The notes: generated from the letters alone by a model not told the origin. 64,000 nt of DNA from Amycolatopsis sp. NBC_01480 (GCF_036227205.1 NZ_CP109442.1:9176001-9240000), one strand, 5' to 3'. Positions 54,091-62,625 are shown, numbered from the stretch's first letter. Numbers and translations: made by a program.

Positions 54091-54702
54091 TCACTCCGCC
54101 GGCAGCTTGGGCTCGATGACCTCGGCGATCCGCCGCGCGTAACCGCAGAGTTCGTCGAGCGACTCGTGCGCCGCTTCCAGCGAAACCTTGACGCTGTCGG
54201 CCTCGCCGACGGAGATCGCGACCATGCAGGTGGCGAGCCCGTTGTCGATCTGGAGGCCGCTGTGCTTGCCGACGGTGACCGGGACGACCTTCCCGCGGCT
54301 GCCGGCGTGGTCGGTCATCTCCTCGGCCTTGGTGGCGTCGAGGAACTGGATCGACACCGCCGCCCGGTCGCGCGGGGCATACACACACGCCTCGCCGTGG
54401 GCGCCCGGGTGCGTCCGCTCGCCGTCGCCGAACGGGTAAGGCTGCTGGTCCGGGCCGATCAGGTCACACGCGTTCATCGAGGCGAACACGTTGACCCCCG
54501 AACCACTCCCGGCGCTCGACGTCGGCGCGGTCGTGACCGGCGTCCGCGCCGGGGCCGACGGCAGGGGCGGCATGCTCGGCAGGCTCGACGGGCTCGAGGG
54601 GCCGCCCGCGCCGGACAGCACCTGGCCGCCGATCGCACCGCCGCCACAGCCGGCCGTCGCCAGCACGGCCACCAAGCACAGCGAGCGCAGAGCTGTCTTC
54701 AT
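54091..54702 (-). CDS. Lipoprotein, DUF3558-like
   Basis: 203 aa. Lipobox LATAGCGGG near residue 18 after the signal MKTALRSLCLVAVLATAG, then a Ser/Pro linker (about 30-70). The mature domain opens NVFASMNACDLIGPDQQ and runs through AAVSIQFLDATKAEEMTDHA to LDELCGYARRIAEVI, with two Cys pairs possible (CDL/CVY, CMV/CGY). It is DUF3558-like, exported and anchored to the outer face of the membrane. Upstream of the kinase gene, so it may feed the kinase's extracellular domain (inference). Confidence 0.83.
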   Translation of the reverse strand: MKTALRSLCLVAVLATAGCGGGAIGGQVLSGAGGPSSPSSLPSMPPLPSAPARTPVTTAPTSSAGSGSGVNVFASMNACDLIGPDQQPYPFGDGERTHPGAHGEACVYAPRDRAAVSIQFLDATKAEEMTDHAGSRGKVVPVTVGKHSGLQIDNGLATCMVAISVGEADSVKVSLEAAHESLDELCGYARRIAEVIEPKLPAE

Positions 54703-54868
54703 GAGTAACGAGGTCTCCTGATCCCTGGGATTTCGATGCTGGGGCACTGCGGCCCGGCACCGGCGAGACGCTAGTGACCGCCGATGAAATCCCGATGAAA
54801 CGCCCGCCACCCCGCCCGATCCTCGCCCGCCGGCCGATTCCGTCCTTTTCGGACAGCCGGCCCGCGAG

Positions 54869-56113
54869 TCAGCCGAGCCGCCCCAGCGCCTCCTCCAGCC
54901 GTCCGGCCAGGAAGCCGCGCTCCACCTCGTTTCCGCTCAGTGCCAAGGCTTCCTCGTACGAGGTGGCCGCTTCCGCCCAGCGGCCGAGCCGGCGGAGGAA
55001 GTCGGCGCGGGCGGCGCTCAAGTAGGCGTACGTGCCCAGCGCCGGCTCGTCCAGCAGGGGCGCGAGTGCGGCGAGGCCGGCTTCCGGGCCGTCGCGGAAG
55101 CCGAGCGCGACCGCGCGGTTCAGCTCGACCACGGGCGAGGGCCACAGCCGGCGCAGCACGTCGTACAGCGCGGTCACCTCCGCCCAGTCGGTGTCCGCCC
55201 AGGTCGGCGCCTCCGCGTGCACGGCGGCGATCGCGGCCTGGACCGAATACCTGGTCGGGCCCGTGCGCCGGAGTGATTCCGCCAGCAGCGCGGCCGCTTC
55301 CTCGATCTGGGCGGCGTCCCACCTGGAGCGGTCCTGCTCGTCGAGCAGGATCAGGTGCCCGTCATCGGAAAGGCGCGTCTCCCGGCGGGCGTCGGTGAAC
55401 AGCAGCAGCGCCAGCAGTCCGGCGACGTCGCCGTTGCCCGGCAGCAGCTGGTGCAGGGTGCGGGCCAGGTGGACCGCCCCGTCGACCAGGTCCCGCCGCA
55501 CCAGCTGCGCGCCGACCGGCGCCACGTGGCCGGTGGTGAACACCAGGTGCACCACCTCGAGCACGGCGTCGACCCGCTCCGGCAGGTCCTCGGCCGAGGG
55601 CACGCGGTACGGGATCCGGGCCCCGCTGATCTTCTTCTTCGCCCGCGTGATCCGCGCCGCCATCGCCGTCTCCTGGACCAGGAACGCCCGCGCCACTTCC
55701 ACAGTGGACAGACCGCAGACCAGCCGCGCGGTCAGCGCCACCTGGGCCTCGCGGGACAGCGCGGGGTGGCAGCAGGTGAAAACGAGGCGCAGCCGGTCGT
55801 CCTCGAACTCCGAGGGCTCCGGCCCGGGCGCGACCTCGTCGGTGACCAGCAACGGCAGCGCCGAGCGCAGCACCGACTCCCGCCGCAGCAGGTCCTTGCC
55901 CCGGTTGCGCGCGACGGTGGTCAGCCAGGCGCCCGGACGCGACGGCACCCCGTTGACGGCCCAGGTCCGCAGCGCCTGGGCGTACGCCTCCTGGGCGCAC
56001 TCCTCCGCGAGGTCGAGGTCGCGCACCACGCGCACCGTCGCGGCGAGCACCAGGGCCCACTCGCGACGGTGCGCCTGCGCGACCGCCTCGCCGACTTCGG
56101 CCTCGGTGGTCAT
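54869..56113 (-). CDS. ECF42-type sigma factor with C-terminal TPR-like extension
   Basis: 414 aa. Sigma region 2 about 12-75 (VVRDLDLAEECAQEAYAQAL, GAWLTTVARNRGKDLLRRES), region 4 about 110-170 (TARLVCGLSTVEVARAFLVQ). The C-terminal about 240 residues (DUF6596 region and a TPR-like helical array with YAYLSAARADFLRRLGRWAE) are the ECF42 extension, required for function in that group. 15 bases after its YCII partner gene. ATG 56113. Confidence 0.93.
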   Translation of the reverse strand: MTTEAEVGEAVAQAHRREWALVLAATVRVVRDLDLAEECAQEAYAQALRTWAVNGVPSRPGAWLTTVARNRGKDLLRRESVLRSALPLLVTDEVAPGPEPSEFEDDRLRLVFTCCHPALSREAQVALTARLVCGLSTVEVARAFLVQETAMAARITRAKKKISGARIPYRVPSAEDLPERVDAVLEVVHLVFTTGHVAPVGAQLVRRDLVDGAVHLARTLHQLLPGNGDVAGLLALLLFTDARRETRLSDDGHLILLDEQDRSRWDAAQIEEAAALLAESLRRTGPTRYSVQAAIAAVHAEAPTWADTDWAEVTALYDVLRRLWPSPVVELNRAVALGFRDGPEAGLAALAPLLDEPALGTYAYLSAARADFLRRLGRWAEAATSYEEALALSGNEVERGFLAGRLEEALGRLG

Positions 56114-56128
56114 CCCATGCCGCCCCGG

Positions 56129-56485
56129 TCAGCCCATCGTGCGGATCGGCCGGATCTCGATCCCGCCGTGCGCCGCCTTGAGTTCCGGCAGCTTCCCGGC
56201 GAGCGCAGTCGCGGCGTCGAGGTCGGGCACCTCCACCAGGTAGTAACCGCCGAGCACCTCCTTGCTCTCCAGGAACGGCCCGTCGGTCACCGTCGGGCGC
56301 CCGCCCCCGGTGCCCCGCAGGCTGGTCGCGGTCGCCGCCGGCAGCAGCTCATGGCCGCCGACGATCGCGTCTCCGGCCGCGGCGGCGAACTCGCCGTGCG
56401 CCCCCTCCTTGGCCGCCCGGTCCTGCTCGGTCTCCGCTTCCCAGGCCTGCTCGTCCCCGTAGGTCAGGAACAGGTACTTCGCCAT
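56129..56485 (-). CDS. YCII family protein with DGPF motif
   Basis: 118 aa. DGPFLESKEVLGGYYLVEVP is the hallmark of DGPF proteins; the ferredoxin-like fold starts KYLFLTYGDEQAWEAETEQD. DGPF genes and ECF42 sigma genes form conserved pairs, and the sigma factor activates the DGPF gene in the studied example. Start ATG 56485; the promoter candidate is at 56520-56546. Confidence 0.92.
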   Translation of the reverse strand: MAKYLFLTYGDEQAWEAETEQDRAAKEGAHGEFAAAAGDAIVGGHELLPAATATSLRGTGGGRPTVTDGPFLESKEVLGGYYLVEVPDLDAATALAGKLPELKAAHGGIEIRPIRTMG

Positions 56486-56519
56486 TTCGCTCTCCTTCGC
56501 TTTGACCTCTCACCCCTAC

Positions 56520-56546
56520 GACGAGCGAGCCGCCCGCGGATCGACG
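56520..56546 (-). promoter_or_regulatory. ECF42-type promoter of the YCII/sigma pair 1
   Basis: On the - strand CGTCGA (56546-56541), 17 bases, CGTC (56523-56520), then 34 bases to the YCII start. This fits the ECF42 consensus as I recall it (TGTCGA, spacing 16-17, CGTC/CGAC) except for the first base. Confidence 0.6.
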
Positions 56547-56782
56547 CGCCCCGGTGGATTTTCCCGGGCGCGGTGATCTTGGCGGCCCCGGACCTTGACG
56601 GGCCCTCGTCCCCCGGGCTTCAATCAAGACCTGTCGCGGCAGTGGTTCAGACCTTGGCCGGGCCGCGAGTTGTTTCGCCAGACCTGCGCGCCCGGCCGCC
56701 GACGGGCGAGTGCCCCGCCCCGGTCGCCGTCCCCCGCGACCTCCCCCGCTCCGTCCCGGACGGGGTGCGCTGCCACCGTTTG

Positions 56783-56796
56783 TGGAAGCGCTCCCA
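56783..56796. promoter_or_regulatory. CebR-type operator upstream of the GH12 cellulase
   Basis: TGGAAGCGCTCCCA matches the CebR/CelR palindrome TGGGAGCGCTCCCA at 13 of 14 positions. It lies 38 bases before the cellulase start, where a LacI-type repressor released by cello-oligosaccharides would block transcription. Confidence 0.8.
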
Positions 56797-56833
56797 GAAC
56801 GGGCCGGGGCGACCGAGCCGAAGGGATCCGCCC

Positions 56834-57634
56834 ATGACCTCCCGAGTCTTGACCCACCTGCGCGCTGTGCCCGCTGCCGCGGCCGCGTGCCTCGCGCTGG
56901 CCGCCGTCGCCGCGCCCGGCGCCACCGCCGCCCCGGCCGAAACCAACTGCCAGCCACAGGGCTCCATCAGTCTGAACGGCGGCGAGTACACCCTGCAGAA
57001 CAACGAGTGGAACTCCTCCGACCCGCAGTGCGTGACGACCACGTCCGGCACCGGCTGGACGGTGAGCACGGCGAACTTCAACCTCTCCGGCGGCGCGCCG
57101 GCCACGTACCCGTCGATCTACAAGGGCTGTCACTGGGGCGCCTGCACCACCAGCAGCGGCCTGCCGATCCAGGTCGGCAACCTCGGCAGCGCGACCTCTT
57201 CGTGGTCGACCACCCAGCCCGGCACCGGCGCGTACGACGTGGCCTACGACCTGTGGACCAATTCCGCGCCCACCACCGGCGGGCAGCCGGACGACAGCGA
57301 GATCATGATCTGGATCAACTCCCGCGGCGGCGTCGGCCCGTTCGGCGGCAAGGTCGGAACGGTGTCGGTGAGCGGGCTGAACTGGGACGTCTACACCGGC
57401 CGCCAGACGTCCTGGAACATCGTTTCCTATGTCCTGCAAGGCGGCAGCACCTCGGTCACCAACCTCGACGTGAAGGGGCTGATCAACGACTCCGTGCAGC
57501 GCGGCACCACCGGCGCCGGCAGTTACCTGCTCGACGCGGAGGCCGGGTTCGAGATCTGGCAGGGCGGCCAGGGTCTGGGCACGAACTCGTTTTCCTTCAG
57601 CGCGAGCCCGGCCAACGCCGCCGCCCGCCGGTAA
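56834..57634 (+). CDS. Secreted GH12 endoglucanase (cellulase)
   Basis: 266 aa. Signal peptide about 1-33 (AAACLALAAVAAPGATAA). GH12 jelly roll: GGEYTLQNNEWNSSDPQCVT, GGAPATYPSIYKGCHWG, YDVAYDLWTN, DDSEIMIWINSRGGVGPFGG (nucleophile Glu in SEIMIW) and DAEAGFEIWQGGQGLGTNSF (acid/base Glu in GFEIW). It hydrolyses beta-1,4-glucans in the medium. Regulated by a CebR-type operator. No CBM is attached. ATG 56834 precedes a normal signal sequence, with AAGGGAT upstream. Confidence 0.94.
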   Translation: MTSRVLTHLRAVPAAAAACLALAAVAAPGATAAPAETNCQPQGSISLNGGEYTLQNNEWNSSDPQCVTTTSGTGWTVSTANFNLSGGAPATYPSIYKGCHWGACTTSSGLPIQVGNLGSATSSWSTTQPGTGAYDVAYDLWTNSAPTTGGQPDDSEIMIWINSRGGVGPFGGKVGTVSVSGLNWDVYTGRQTSWNIVSYVLQGGSTSVTNLDVKGLINDSVQRGTTGAGSYLLDAEAGFEIWQGGQGLGTNSFSFSASPANAAARR

Positions 57635-57702
57635 CCCCTGCTCGCTCCCCCGCCGGTCTCCGGTGCGGACGCCCGCGTTCCGCACCGGGGGCCGCCGGCC
57701 CG

Positions 57703-57903
57703 TTACGTCGGCTGGCCGCTCTGCCGTGGCGGCGGGTAGACCGAGCGCGCGATCGTGGCCGAGAGCCAGCCGATCGCCCAGCCGAAGAAAACGATCAGGA
57801 AGATGTGCAGCTTCGCCGGGGAAACCGTCGCGACGACGATCAGGATCACCGCCCACACGATGGCGCAGGCGATGCTGTAAGCCGTATATGTCCGGAACTT
57901 CAT
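57703..57903 (-). CDS. Small two-helix membrane protein
   Basis: 66 aa, two hydrophobic helices (about 7-27 and 31-53): YTAYSIACAIVWAVILIVVA and HIFLIVFFGWAIGWLSATIA. No family recognised; widespread as short unnamed proteins in actinomycetes. Start ATG 57903 has GGTGAG upstream. Confidence 0.7.
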   Translation of the reverse strand: MKFRTYTAYSIACAIVWAVILIVVATVSPAKLHIFLIVFFGWAIGWLSATIARSVYPPPRQSGQPT

Positions 57904-57951
57904 GCGCGCTCACCTCGTCTCACCTCACATTAGGCCCTCAAGCGGCGCTGG

Positions 57952-59082
57952 TCAGCGCGACCGGACCGCGGTGAAGAACCCGCGCAGGTCGTGGACCAGC
58001 AGGTCCGGCGCGTCCTGGGCGGCGTAGTGCCCGCCGCGGTCGTATTCGTGCCAGGACACGATGGTGTGCTGGTGCTCGGAGAAGACCCGGATCGAGGGCA
58101 GGTCGCCCGCGAACTGCGCGACGCCGAGCGGGACGGTGGTGGGGCCGGTGGCGGGCACTTCCCGCGCGTGGTCGGCGTAGATCCGGATGGCCGAGCCGCC
58201 GGTGCCGGTCAGCCAGTGGATCGCGACGTGGGTGAGGATGGCGTCGTCGGCCAGGCCGTTGCGGTGCATGGCCTGCGCGTTCCAGCCCAGCAGCCCGACG
58301 GGCGAGTCGGCCAGCGCGTGCGCGAGGGTCTGCGGCTGCTGGGACTGCACGGCCCCGTACGCGGCTTCGTTGTTCACGTAGTCCTGGAACGCTTCCCACG
58401 CGGCCTTGTCCTTCGGCCCCAGCTCCGCCACCCACTTAGGGTCGTCGTCCGGCGGCGGGTCCCAGGTCTGCGTGACGTGCGCGCCGAGCACCCGGTCCGG
58501 GGCCGCCCGGCCGAGTTCGAGGGAGATGCCCGAGCCCCAGTCGTTGCCGGCCGCGCCGTACCGGTCGTAGCCGAGGCGCCGCATCAGGACGGCCCACGCC
58601 CGGCCGATCCGCTGCGGCCCCCAGCCGCTGTCGGCCGCCGGACCGGAAAAGCCGAAGCCAGGCAACGAAGGCACCACGACATCGAACGCGATGGACGGGT
58701 CGAGCCCGTGCCGCCGCGGGTCGCTGAGCGGGCCGATCACCTCGAGGTACTCCGCGACCGACCCGGGCCAGCCGTGGCTGAGCACCAGCGGCAGCGCGTC
58801 CGGCTCAGGTGAGCGCACGTGCAGGAAGTGCACCTTCGTGCCGTCGATGACGGTGGTGTACTGCGGGTGCGCGTTCAACCGGTTTTCCCAGGCACGCCAG
58901 TCATAGTGGCGCCGCCACCGCTCGACCAGCCCCCGCACCCGGGCGACCGGGACGCCGTAGCCCTCGCCGCCGCCGGCGGGCTCGGGCGCCCAGCGGACGC
59001 GGTCGAGCCGGTCCCGCAGATCGGCCAGGTCCTCGTCGGGAATCGCGATCCGGTATGGGTGGATTTCCTCGTTTGCAGTCAT
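57952..59082 (-). CDS. Epoxide hydrolase family protein with N-terminal EHN domain
   Basis: 376 aa. EHN lid domain about 1-110 (FRIAIPDEDLADLRDRL-like opening, WRAWENRLNAHPQY). The alpha/beta hydrolase core follows: oxyanion loop SHGWPGSVAEYLEVI, nucleophile elbow AAGNDWGSGISLELGR (catalytic Asp), and YDRGGHYAAQDAPDLLV (catalytic His). Tyr residues that open the epoxide (WTYSD-like) are not certain. It follows the ECF42 pair 2 genes by 26 bases on the same strand, so it is probably in that operon. Confidence 0.9.
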   Translation of the reverse strand: MTANEEIHPYRIAIPDEDLADLRDRLDRVRWAPEPAGGGEGYGVPVARVRGLVERWRRHYDWRAWENRLNAHPQYTTVIDGTKVHFLHVRSPEPDALPLVLSHGWPGSVAEYLEVIGPLSDPRRHGLDPSIAFDVVVPSLPGFGFSGPAADSGWGPQRIGRAWAVLMRRLGYDRYGAAGNDWGSGISLELGRAAPDRVLGAHVTQTWDPPPDDDPKWVAELGPKDKAAWEAFQDYVNNEAAYGAVQSQQPQTLAHALADSPVGLLGWNAQAMHRNGLADDAILTHVAIHWLTGTGGSAIRIYADHAREVPATGPTTVPLGVAQFAGDLPSIRVFSEHQHTIVSWHEYDRGGHYAAQDAPDLLVHDLRGFFTAVRSR

Positions 59083-59108
59083 TTCCCCGTCCTCGAAAGT
59101 GGTCGGCG

Positions 59109-60305
59109 CTACGTGAGACGCCGGGCGCAGCCGGTCAGGTAACGCGCGTGATGAAGGTTGGTCGAGAGCCGGGCGGCCCGGGTGTAGGCAGCGCGCGCGG
59201 CGTCGTGGTCGCCCGTCAGCTGCAGCAGGTGGGCGCGGGCCGCATGCAGCCGGCGATCCTGGGCCAGCCGGGGGTCGTCCAGTGCGTCCAGCAACTCCAG
59301 GCCCGCGCCCGGCCCGTCCGCCATCGCCACGGCGACGGCGTGACCCAGCCGAGCGACGGGGCTGGCCGAAACCTGCATCAGCAGCCGGTAGAGGGCGACG
59401 ATCTGCGGCCAGTCGGTGGCCTCGTGGCTCGGCGCCTCGTCATGGATCGCGGCGATGGCGGCCTGCAGCTGGTACGGGCCGACCGGGCCGTGTGGCAGGA
59501 CCCGGGTGATCAGGTCCACGCCGCGCCGGATCGGCCCGGCCTTCCACCGCGTCCGGTCCTGCTCGCGCAGCGGGACCAGTTCGCCGTGCTCGCCCACCCG
59601 GGCCGGGGCGCGGGCGTCGGTGAGCAGCATCAACGCCAGCAGCCCAGCCACCTCACCGTCATCCGGCCGGAGCGCGGCGGTGAGTTCGGCCAGCCGGATG
59701 GTCTCCGCGGCCAGACCGGGGCGGTGCAGGTCCGGTCCCGACGTCGCGGTGTAGCCCTCGGTGAAGATCAAGTACAGCACGTGCAGGACCGCGCGGAACC
59801 GTTGCGGGAGTTCGGTTTCCGGCGGCATCCGGAACGGCACCCCGCTGTCGGTGATGGTCCGCTTGGCGCGGGAGATCCGCCGGGTCATGGTGGCCTCCGA
59901 AGTGAGGAAGGCCCGGGCGATCTCGGCGGTGGTCAGCCCGCCGACAGCACGCAGCGTCAACGCGATCTGCGACGACGCCGACAGCGAAGGGTGGCAGCAC
60001 AGGATGAGCAGGATCAGCGTGTCGTCCGCGTTGTCCCGGTCCTCCCCCGGTCCGCCCCGGTCCACCGGCAGCACCTGGCCGACGGCCGCGGTCTCCCGCC
60101 GCCGGCGCGCCTGCTCGGCCCGCAGCAGGTCGATCAGCTTGCGCGAGGCGACCTGGAGCAGCCAGGAGAACGGCTGCCGCGCGGCGATCAGCAGCGCCTC
60201 CTGGACGGCGTCCTCGGCGGGATCGAAACGGCCGTAACGCCGCACCAGCGAGCCGAGGACCCGGGGGGTGAGGCGCCGCAGCACGTCTTCGATCGAGTCG
60301 CTCAT
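59109..60305 (-). CDS. ECF42-type sigma factor with C-terminal extension, second copy
   Basis: 398 aa. Region 2 about 5-75 (SLVRRYGRFDPAEDAVQEAL, FSWLLQVASRKLIDLLRAEQ), region 4 about 115-165 (TLRAVGGLTTAEIARAFLTS), and the long DUF6596/TPR-like tail (LYLIFTEGYTATSGPDLHRP to LHAARAHLLQLTGDHDAARA). Only moderately similar to the copy at 54869-56113, so not a recent duplication. 10 bases after its YCII partner, 26 bases before the epoxide hydrolase. Confidence 0.93.
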   Translation of the reverse strand: MSDSIEDVLRRLTPRVLGSLVRRYGRFDPAEDAVQEALLIAARQPFSWLLQVASRKLIDLLRAEQARRRRETAAVGQVLPVDRGGPGEDRDNADDTLILLILCCHPSLSASSQIALTLRAVGGLTTAEIARAFLTSEATMTRRISRAKRTITDSGVPFRMPPETELPQRFRAVLHVLYLIFTEGYTATSGPDLHRPGLAAETIRLAELTAALRPDDGEVAGLLALMLLTDARAPARVGEHGELVPLREQDRTRWKAGPIRRGVDLITRVLPHGPVGPYQLQAAIAAIHDEAPSHEATDWPQIVALYRLLMQVSASPVARLGHAVAVAMADGPGAGLELLDALDDPRLAQDRRLHAARAHLLQLTGDHDAARAAYTRAARLSTNLHHARYLTGCARRLT

Positions 60306-60315
60306 GGTCACGCGA

Positions 60316-60723
60316 TCAGAGGTCGTCGGCGTCGTGCCCGGACTCCAGCAGCGGCCGGATCACCACGCCGGCGTCGGCGGGCCGGCCCGGGGCCCGGTTC
60401 AGCCGGGCGGCGATCTCGGTGGCGCGGTCGAACCCGGCACAGTCCACGATCCAGTAGCCGGCGATGACCTCCTCGGTCTCGGCGAACGGGCCGTCGGTGA
60501 CGACCGGCACGCCGCCGAGCAACCGGACCCGGCGGGCCAGCACCGGCGCGGTCAGTCCCTGGGTGTCGACCAGTTCACCGGACGCGGCCAGCTCGCCGGT
60601 GAATTCGGCCAGGAACTCGCCGATCGCCGCCGGGTCCTCGGCGCGTTCAGCGTCTTCGGCGGGCCGGCCGACCGGCTGGTCGTAGTCCTGCTGGGAGCCG
60701 TAAACCAGGATCAGGTACTTCAT
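60316..60723 (-). CDS. YCII family protein with DGPF motif, second copy
   Basis: 135 aa. KYLILVYGSQQDYDQPVGRP at the start and DGPFAETEEVIAGYWIVDCA near residue 80. Slightly longer than usual because of an insertion after residue 30. Pairs with the adjacent ECF42 sigma factor. The promoter candidate is at 60773-60799. Start ATG 60723 has AGGAGG upstream. Confidence 0.92.
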   Translation of the reverse strand: MKYLILVYGSQQDYDQPVGRPAEDAERAEDPAAIGEFLAEFTGELAASGELVDTQGLTAPVLARRVRLLGGVPVVTDGPFAETEEVIAGYWIVDCAGFDRATEIAARLNRAPGRPADAGVVIRPLLESGHDADDL

Positions 60724-60772
60724 CCGGGGTCCTCCTGTCTCAGCCGGCGCGGGTCGCACCGTTCAGGAAGAC

Positions 60773-60799
60773 GACGAACCCGGAGCCCGGAACCAGACA
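60773..60799 (-). promoter_or_regulatory. ECF42-type promoter of the YCII/sigma pair 2
   Basis: On the - strand TGTCTG (60799-60794), 17 bases, CGTC (60776-60773), 49 bases before the YCII start. Same spacing as the candidate before pair 1; the -35 agrees with TGTCGA at four of six. Confidence 0.5.
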
Positions 60800-60979
60800 T
60801 CCACCCGGGTGAACTGCGCCACCCCGGTAACGTCCGGCGGCCACGAGTGCCGCAAGCTCGTCCTCGCACCTGCTGGACTACGGGCAGCTCAAAGCGCCGG
60901 CCACCGAAATCCTGATGACCGCGGCAGAGCAGTGGGCAGCGGTCACTCGCTGGACCGTGCCCACCTGACCGGTGCAGTC

Positions 60980-61670
60980 TCACCAGGGCAGGAGCTGATT
61001 CAGGTAGTCGACGAACTGGATCCCGCTCCCTCCCGCGCGTTTCTCGATGGTGTCGACGATCCCCGGCACGCTCTGATCGACGGTGAGACGCGCGCCCGGG
61101 CCGCCCAGCTCGGTGTTCACCCAGCCCGGGCTGATCAGCAGCAGCGTCCGCGGGTCGTCGGCATGGCGCGCCGCGAAGCTGCGCATCAGCTGGTTCAGCG
61201 CGGACTTGCTGGCCCGGTACACCTCGTAGCCCGCGGTGGTGTTCATGGTGAGGCTGCCCTGGCGCGAGGACATCACCGCGATGGTGCCCGACGGGGGCAC
61301 CAGGTCCTGGAAAGTCTCCACGAACCGAACCGGGCTCAACGCGTTGGTCACCATCACGTCGGTGAAGGTCTCGGTCGGCACCTCCATCACGCTGACGTCG
61401 CCGTTGGTGATCCCGGCGTTGACGAACAGCAAGTCGACCGAGGTGCCGGCCAGCCTTTCGTGCAGGGCGGCGACCTCTGCGACCGCGTTGATGTCCACCC
61501 GTTCGATGGTGAGCCGCTCGCCCGCGGCCTCCCCCAGCCCGTGCAGCTGCGTCCGACCGGCGCCGCGAACCGTGGCGATGACCCGCCATCCGCGGGCCAG
61601 GTACTCCTGGGCGGAGAGCGAATCCGAGACCGCGTGAGGCCCCGACGATGAGCACAGTGCCGCTCGGCAT
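60980..61670 (-). pseudogene. SDR gene with a one-base insertion near the start
   Basis: GTVLIVGASRGLGFAL from ATG 61670 is the NAD(P) loop. The frame is lost at about 61620 and continues one frame over as AQEYLARGWRVIATVRGAGR, then LLFVNAGITNGDVSVMEVPT, YRASKSALNQLMRSFAARHA (YxxxK pair) and SPGWVNTELGGPGARL to the stop at 60980. Removing one C from CTCCGCC at about 61620 restores a normal 229-aa classical SDR. Divergent from the desulfhydrase-family gene. Pseudogene or sequence error. Confidence 0.8.
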
Positions 61671-61745
61671 GATTCTCCGTCTCCGGGAAAGCGGGACGTC
61701 GGCGTGGGTTGCCTGCTCCCCCGAGCCGGATCATAGGCTGCCGAC

Positions 61746-62621
61746 GTGCCGGCCACCTCGGAGTTCGCGGTCCAGCTGCCCTTCCCCCTCGTCGAGCTGC
61801 GCGACGAGCGTGTCGCCGGGGCCGGGGTCCGGCTGCTGCTCAAGCGGGACGACCTCCTCCATCCCGACGTGCCCGGCAACAAGTGGCGCAAGCTCAAGAA
61901 CAACCTGGCCGCCGCTCGTGAACAGGGCCACCGGCGCCTGCTGACGTTCGGCGGCGCCTACTCCAACCACCTGCGCGCGACGGCGGCGGCCGGGAAGCAC
62001 TTCGGCTTCGGCACCGTCGGCGTGGTCCGGGGCGAGGAACACCGGCCGCTCAACGAATCCCTGGCCTACGCCGAGCGCCAGGGCATGCGGCTCACGTACC
62101 TGGACCGCGCGACGTACCGCCGCAAGACCGAGCCGGACGTGCTCGCCGGGCTGGCCGCTCGGTTCGGACCCTGTTACGTGCTACCGGAAGGCGGTAGCAA
62201 CGGGCTCGCCTCCCGCGGGTGCGCCGAGCTGCCCGCTGAGATCACCGAGGACTTCGACGTGATCTGCTGCGCCTGCGGGACCGGCGCCACCCTGGCCGGT
62301 ATCGCCGCGAGCCTGCGCCCGGGGCAGCGCGCGCTCGGGTTCGCCGTCCTCAAAGGCGACTTCCTCGACCGCGAAGTGCGCCGTCTGCAGCAAGAAGCAT
62401 TCGCCACGGAGACCCGAACCTGGTCGCTGGACAGCGATTTCCCCTTCGGCGGCTACGCCAAGCGCACCGCCGAGCTGGACGCCTTCATCGCGGACTTCCA
62501 GGCCCGCCACGGCGTCACCCTCGACTGGGTCTACGAGGCCAAGATGATGTACGGCCTGCTCCAGCGGATCACGGCCGGGACCTTCGCACCCGGCAGCACC
62601 GTCGTCGCGGTGTTGTGCTGA
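61746..62621 (+). CDS. D-cysteine desulfhydrase/ACC deaminase family PLP enzyme
   Basis: 291 aa. PLP Lys in the loop DVPGNKWRKLKNNLAAAREQ and the phosphate/carboxylate loop FGGAYSNHLRATAAA. EGGSNGLASRGCAELP and CCACGTGATLAGIAASLRPG complete the TrpB-beta-like fold. Acts on D-cysteine, 1-aminocyclopropane-1-carboxylate or a related beta-substituted amino acid; which one cannot be told. GTG 61746 gives the usual length. It is convergent with the NACHT-type gene, four bases apart. Confidence 0.92.
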   Translation: MPATSEFAVQLPFPLVELRDERVAGAGVRLLLKRDDLLHPDVPGNKWRKLKNNLAAAREQGHRRLLTFGGAYSNHLRATAAAGKHFGFGTVGVVRGEEHRPLNESLAYAERQGMRLTYLDRATYRRKTEPDVLAGLAARFGPCYVLPEGGSNGLASRGCAELPAEITEDFDVICCACGTGATLAGIAASLRPGQRALGFAVLKGDFLDREVRRLQQEAFATETRTWSLDSDFPFGGYAKRTAELDAFIADFQARHGVTLDWVYEAKMMYGLLQRITAGTFAPGSTVVAVLC

Positions 62622-62625
62622 CCCA

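Noticed and set aside
60838..60968. Rightward frame ending HLLDYGQLKAPATEILMTAA..., possible C-terminal gene fragment
   Set aside because: Only about 42 codons, no start site, no family match and embedded between the YCII gene and the SDR remnant; may be chance coding-like sequence.
61746..62621. Assignment to ACC deaminase specifically
   Set aside because: The family includes D-cysteine desulfhydrase and others, and no diagnostic residue could be judged by eye; kept at family level.
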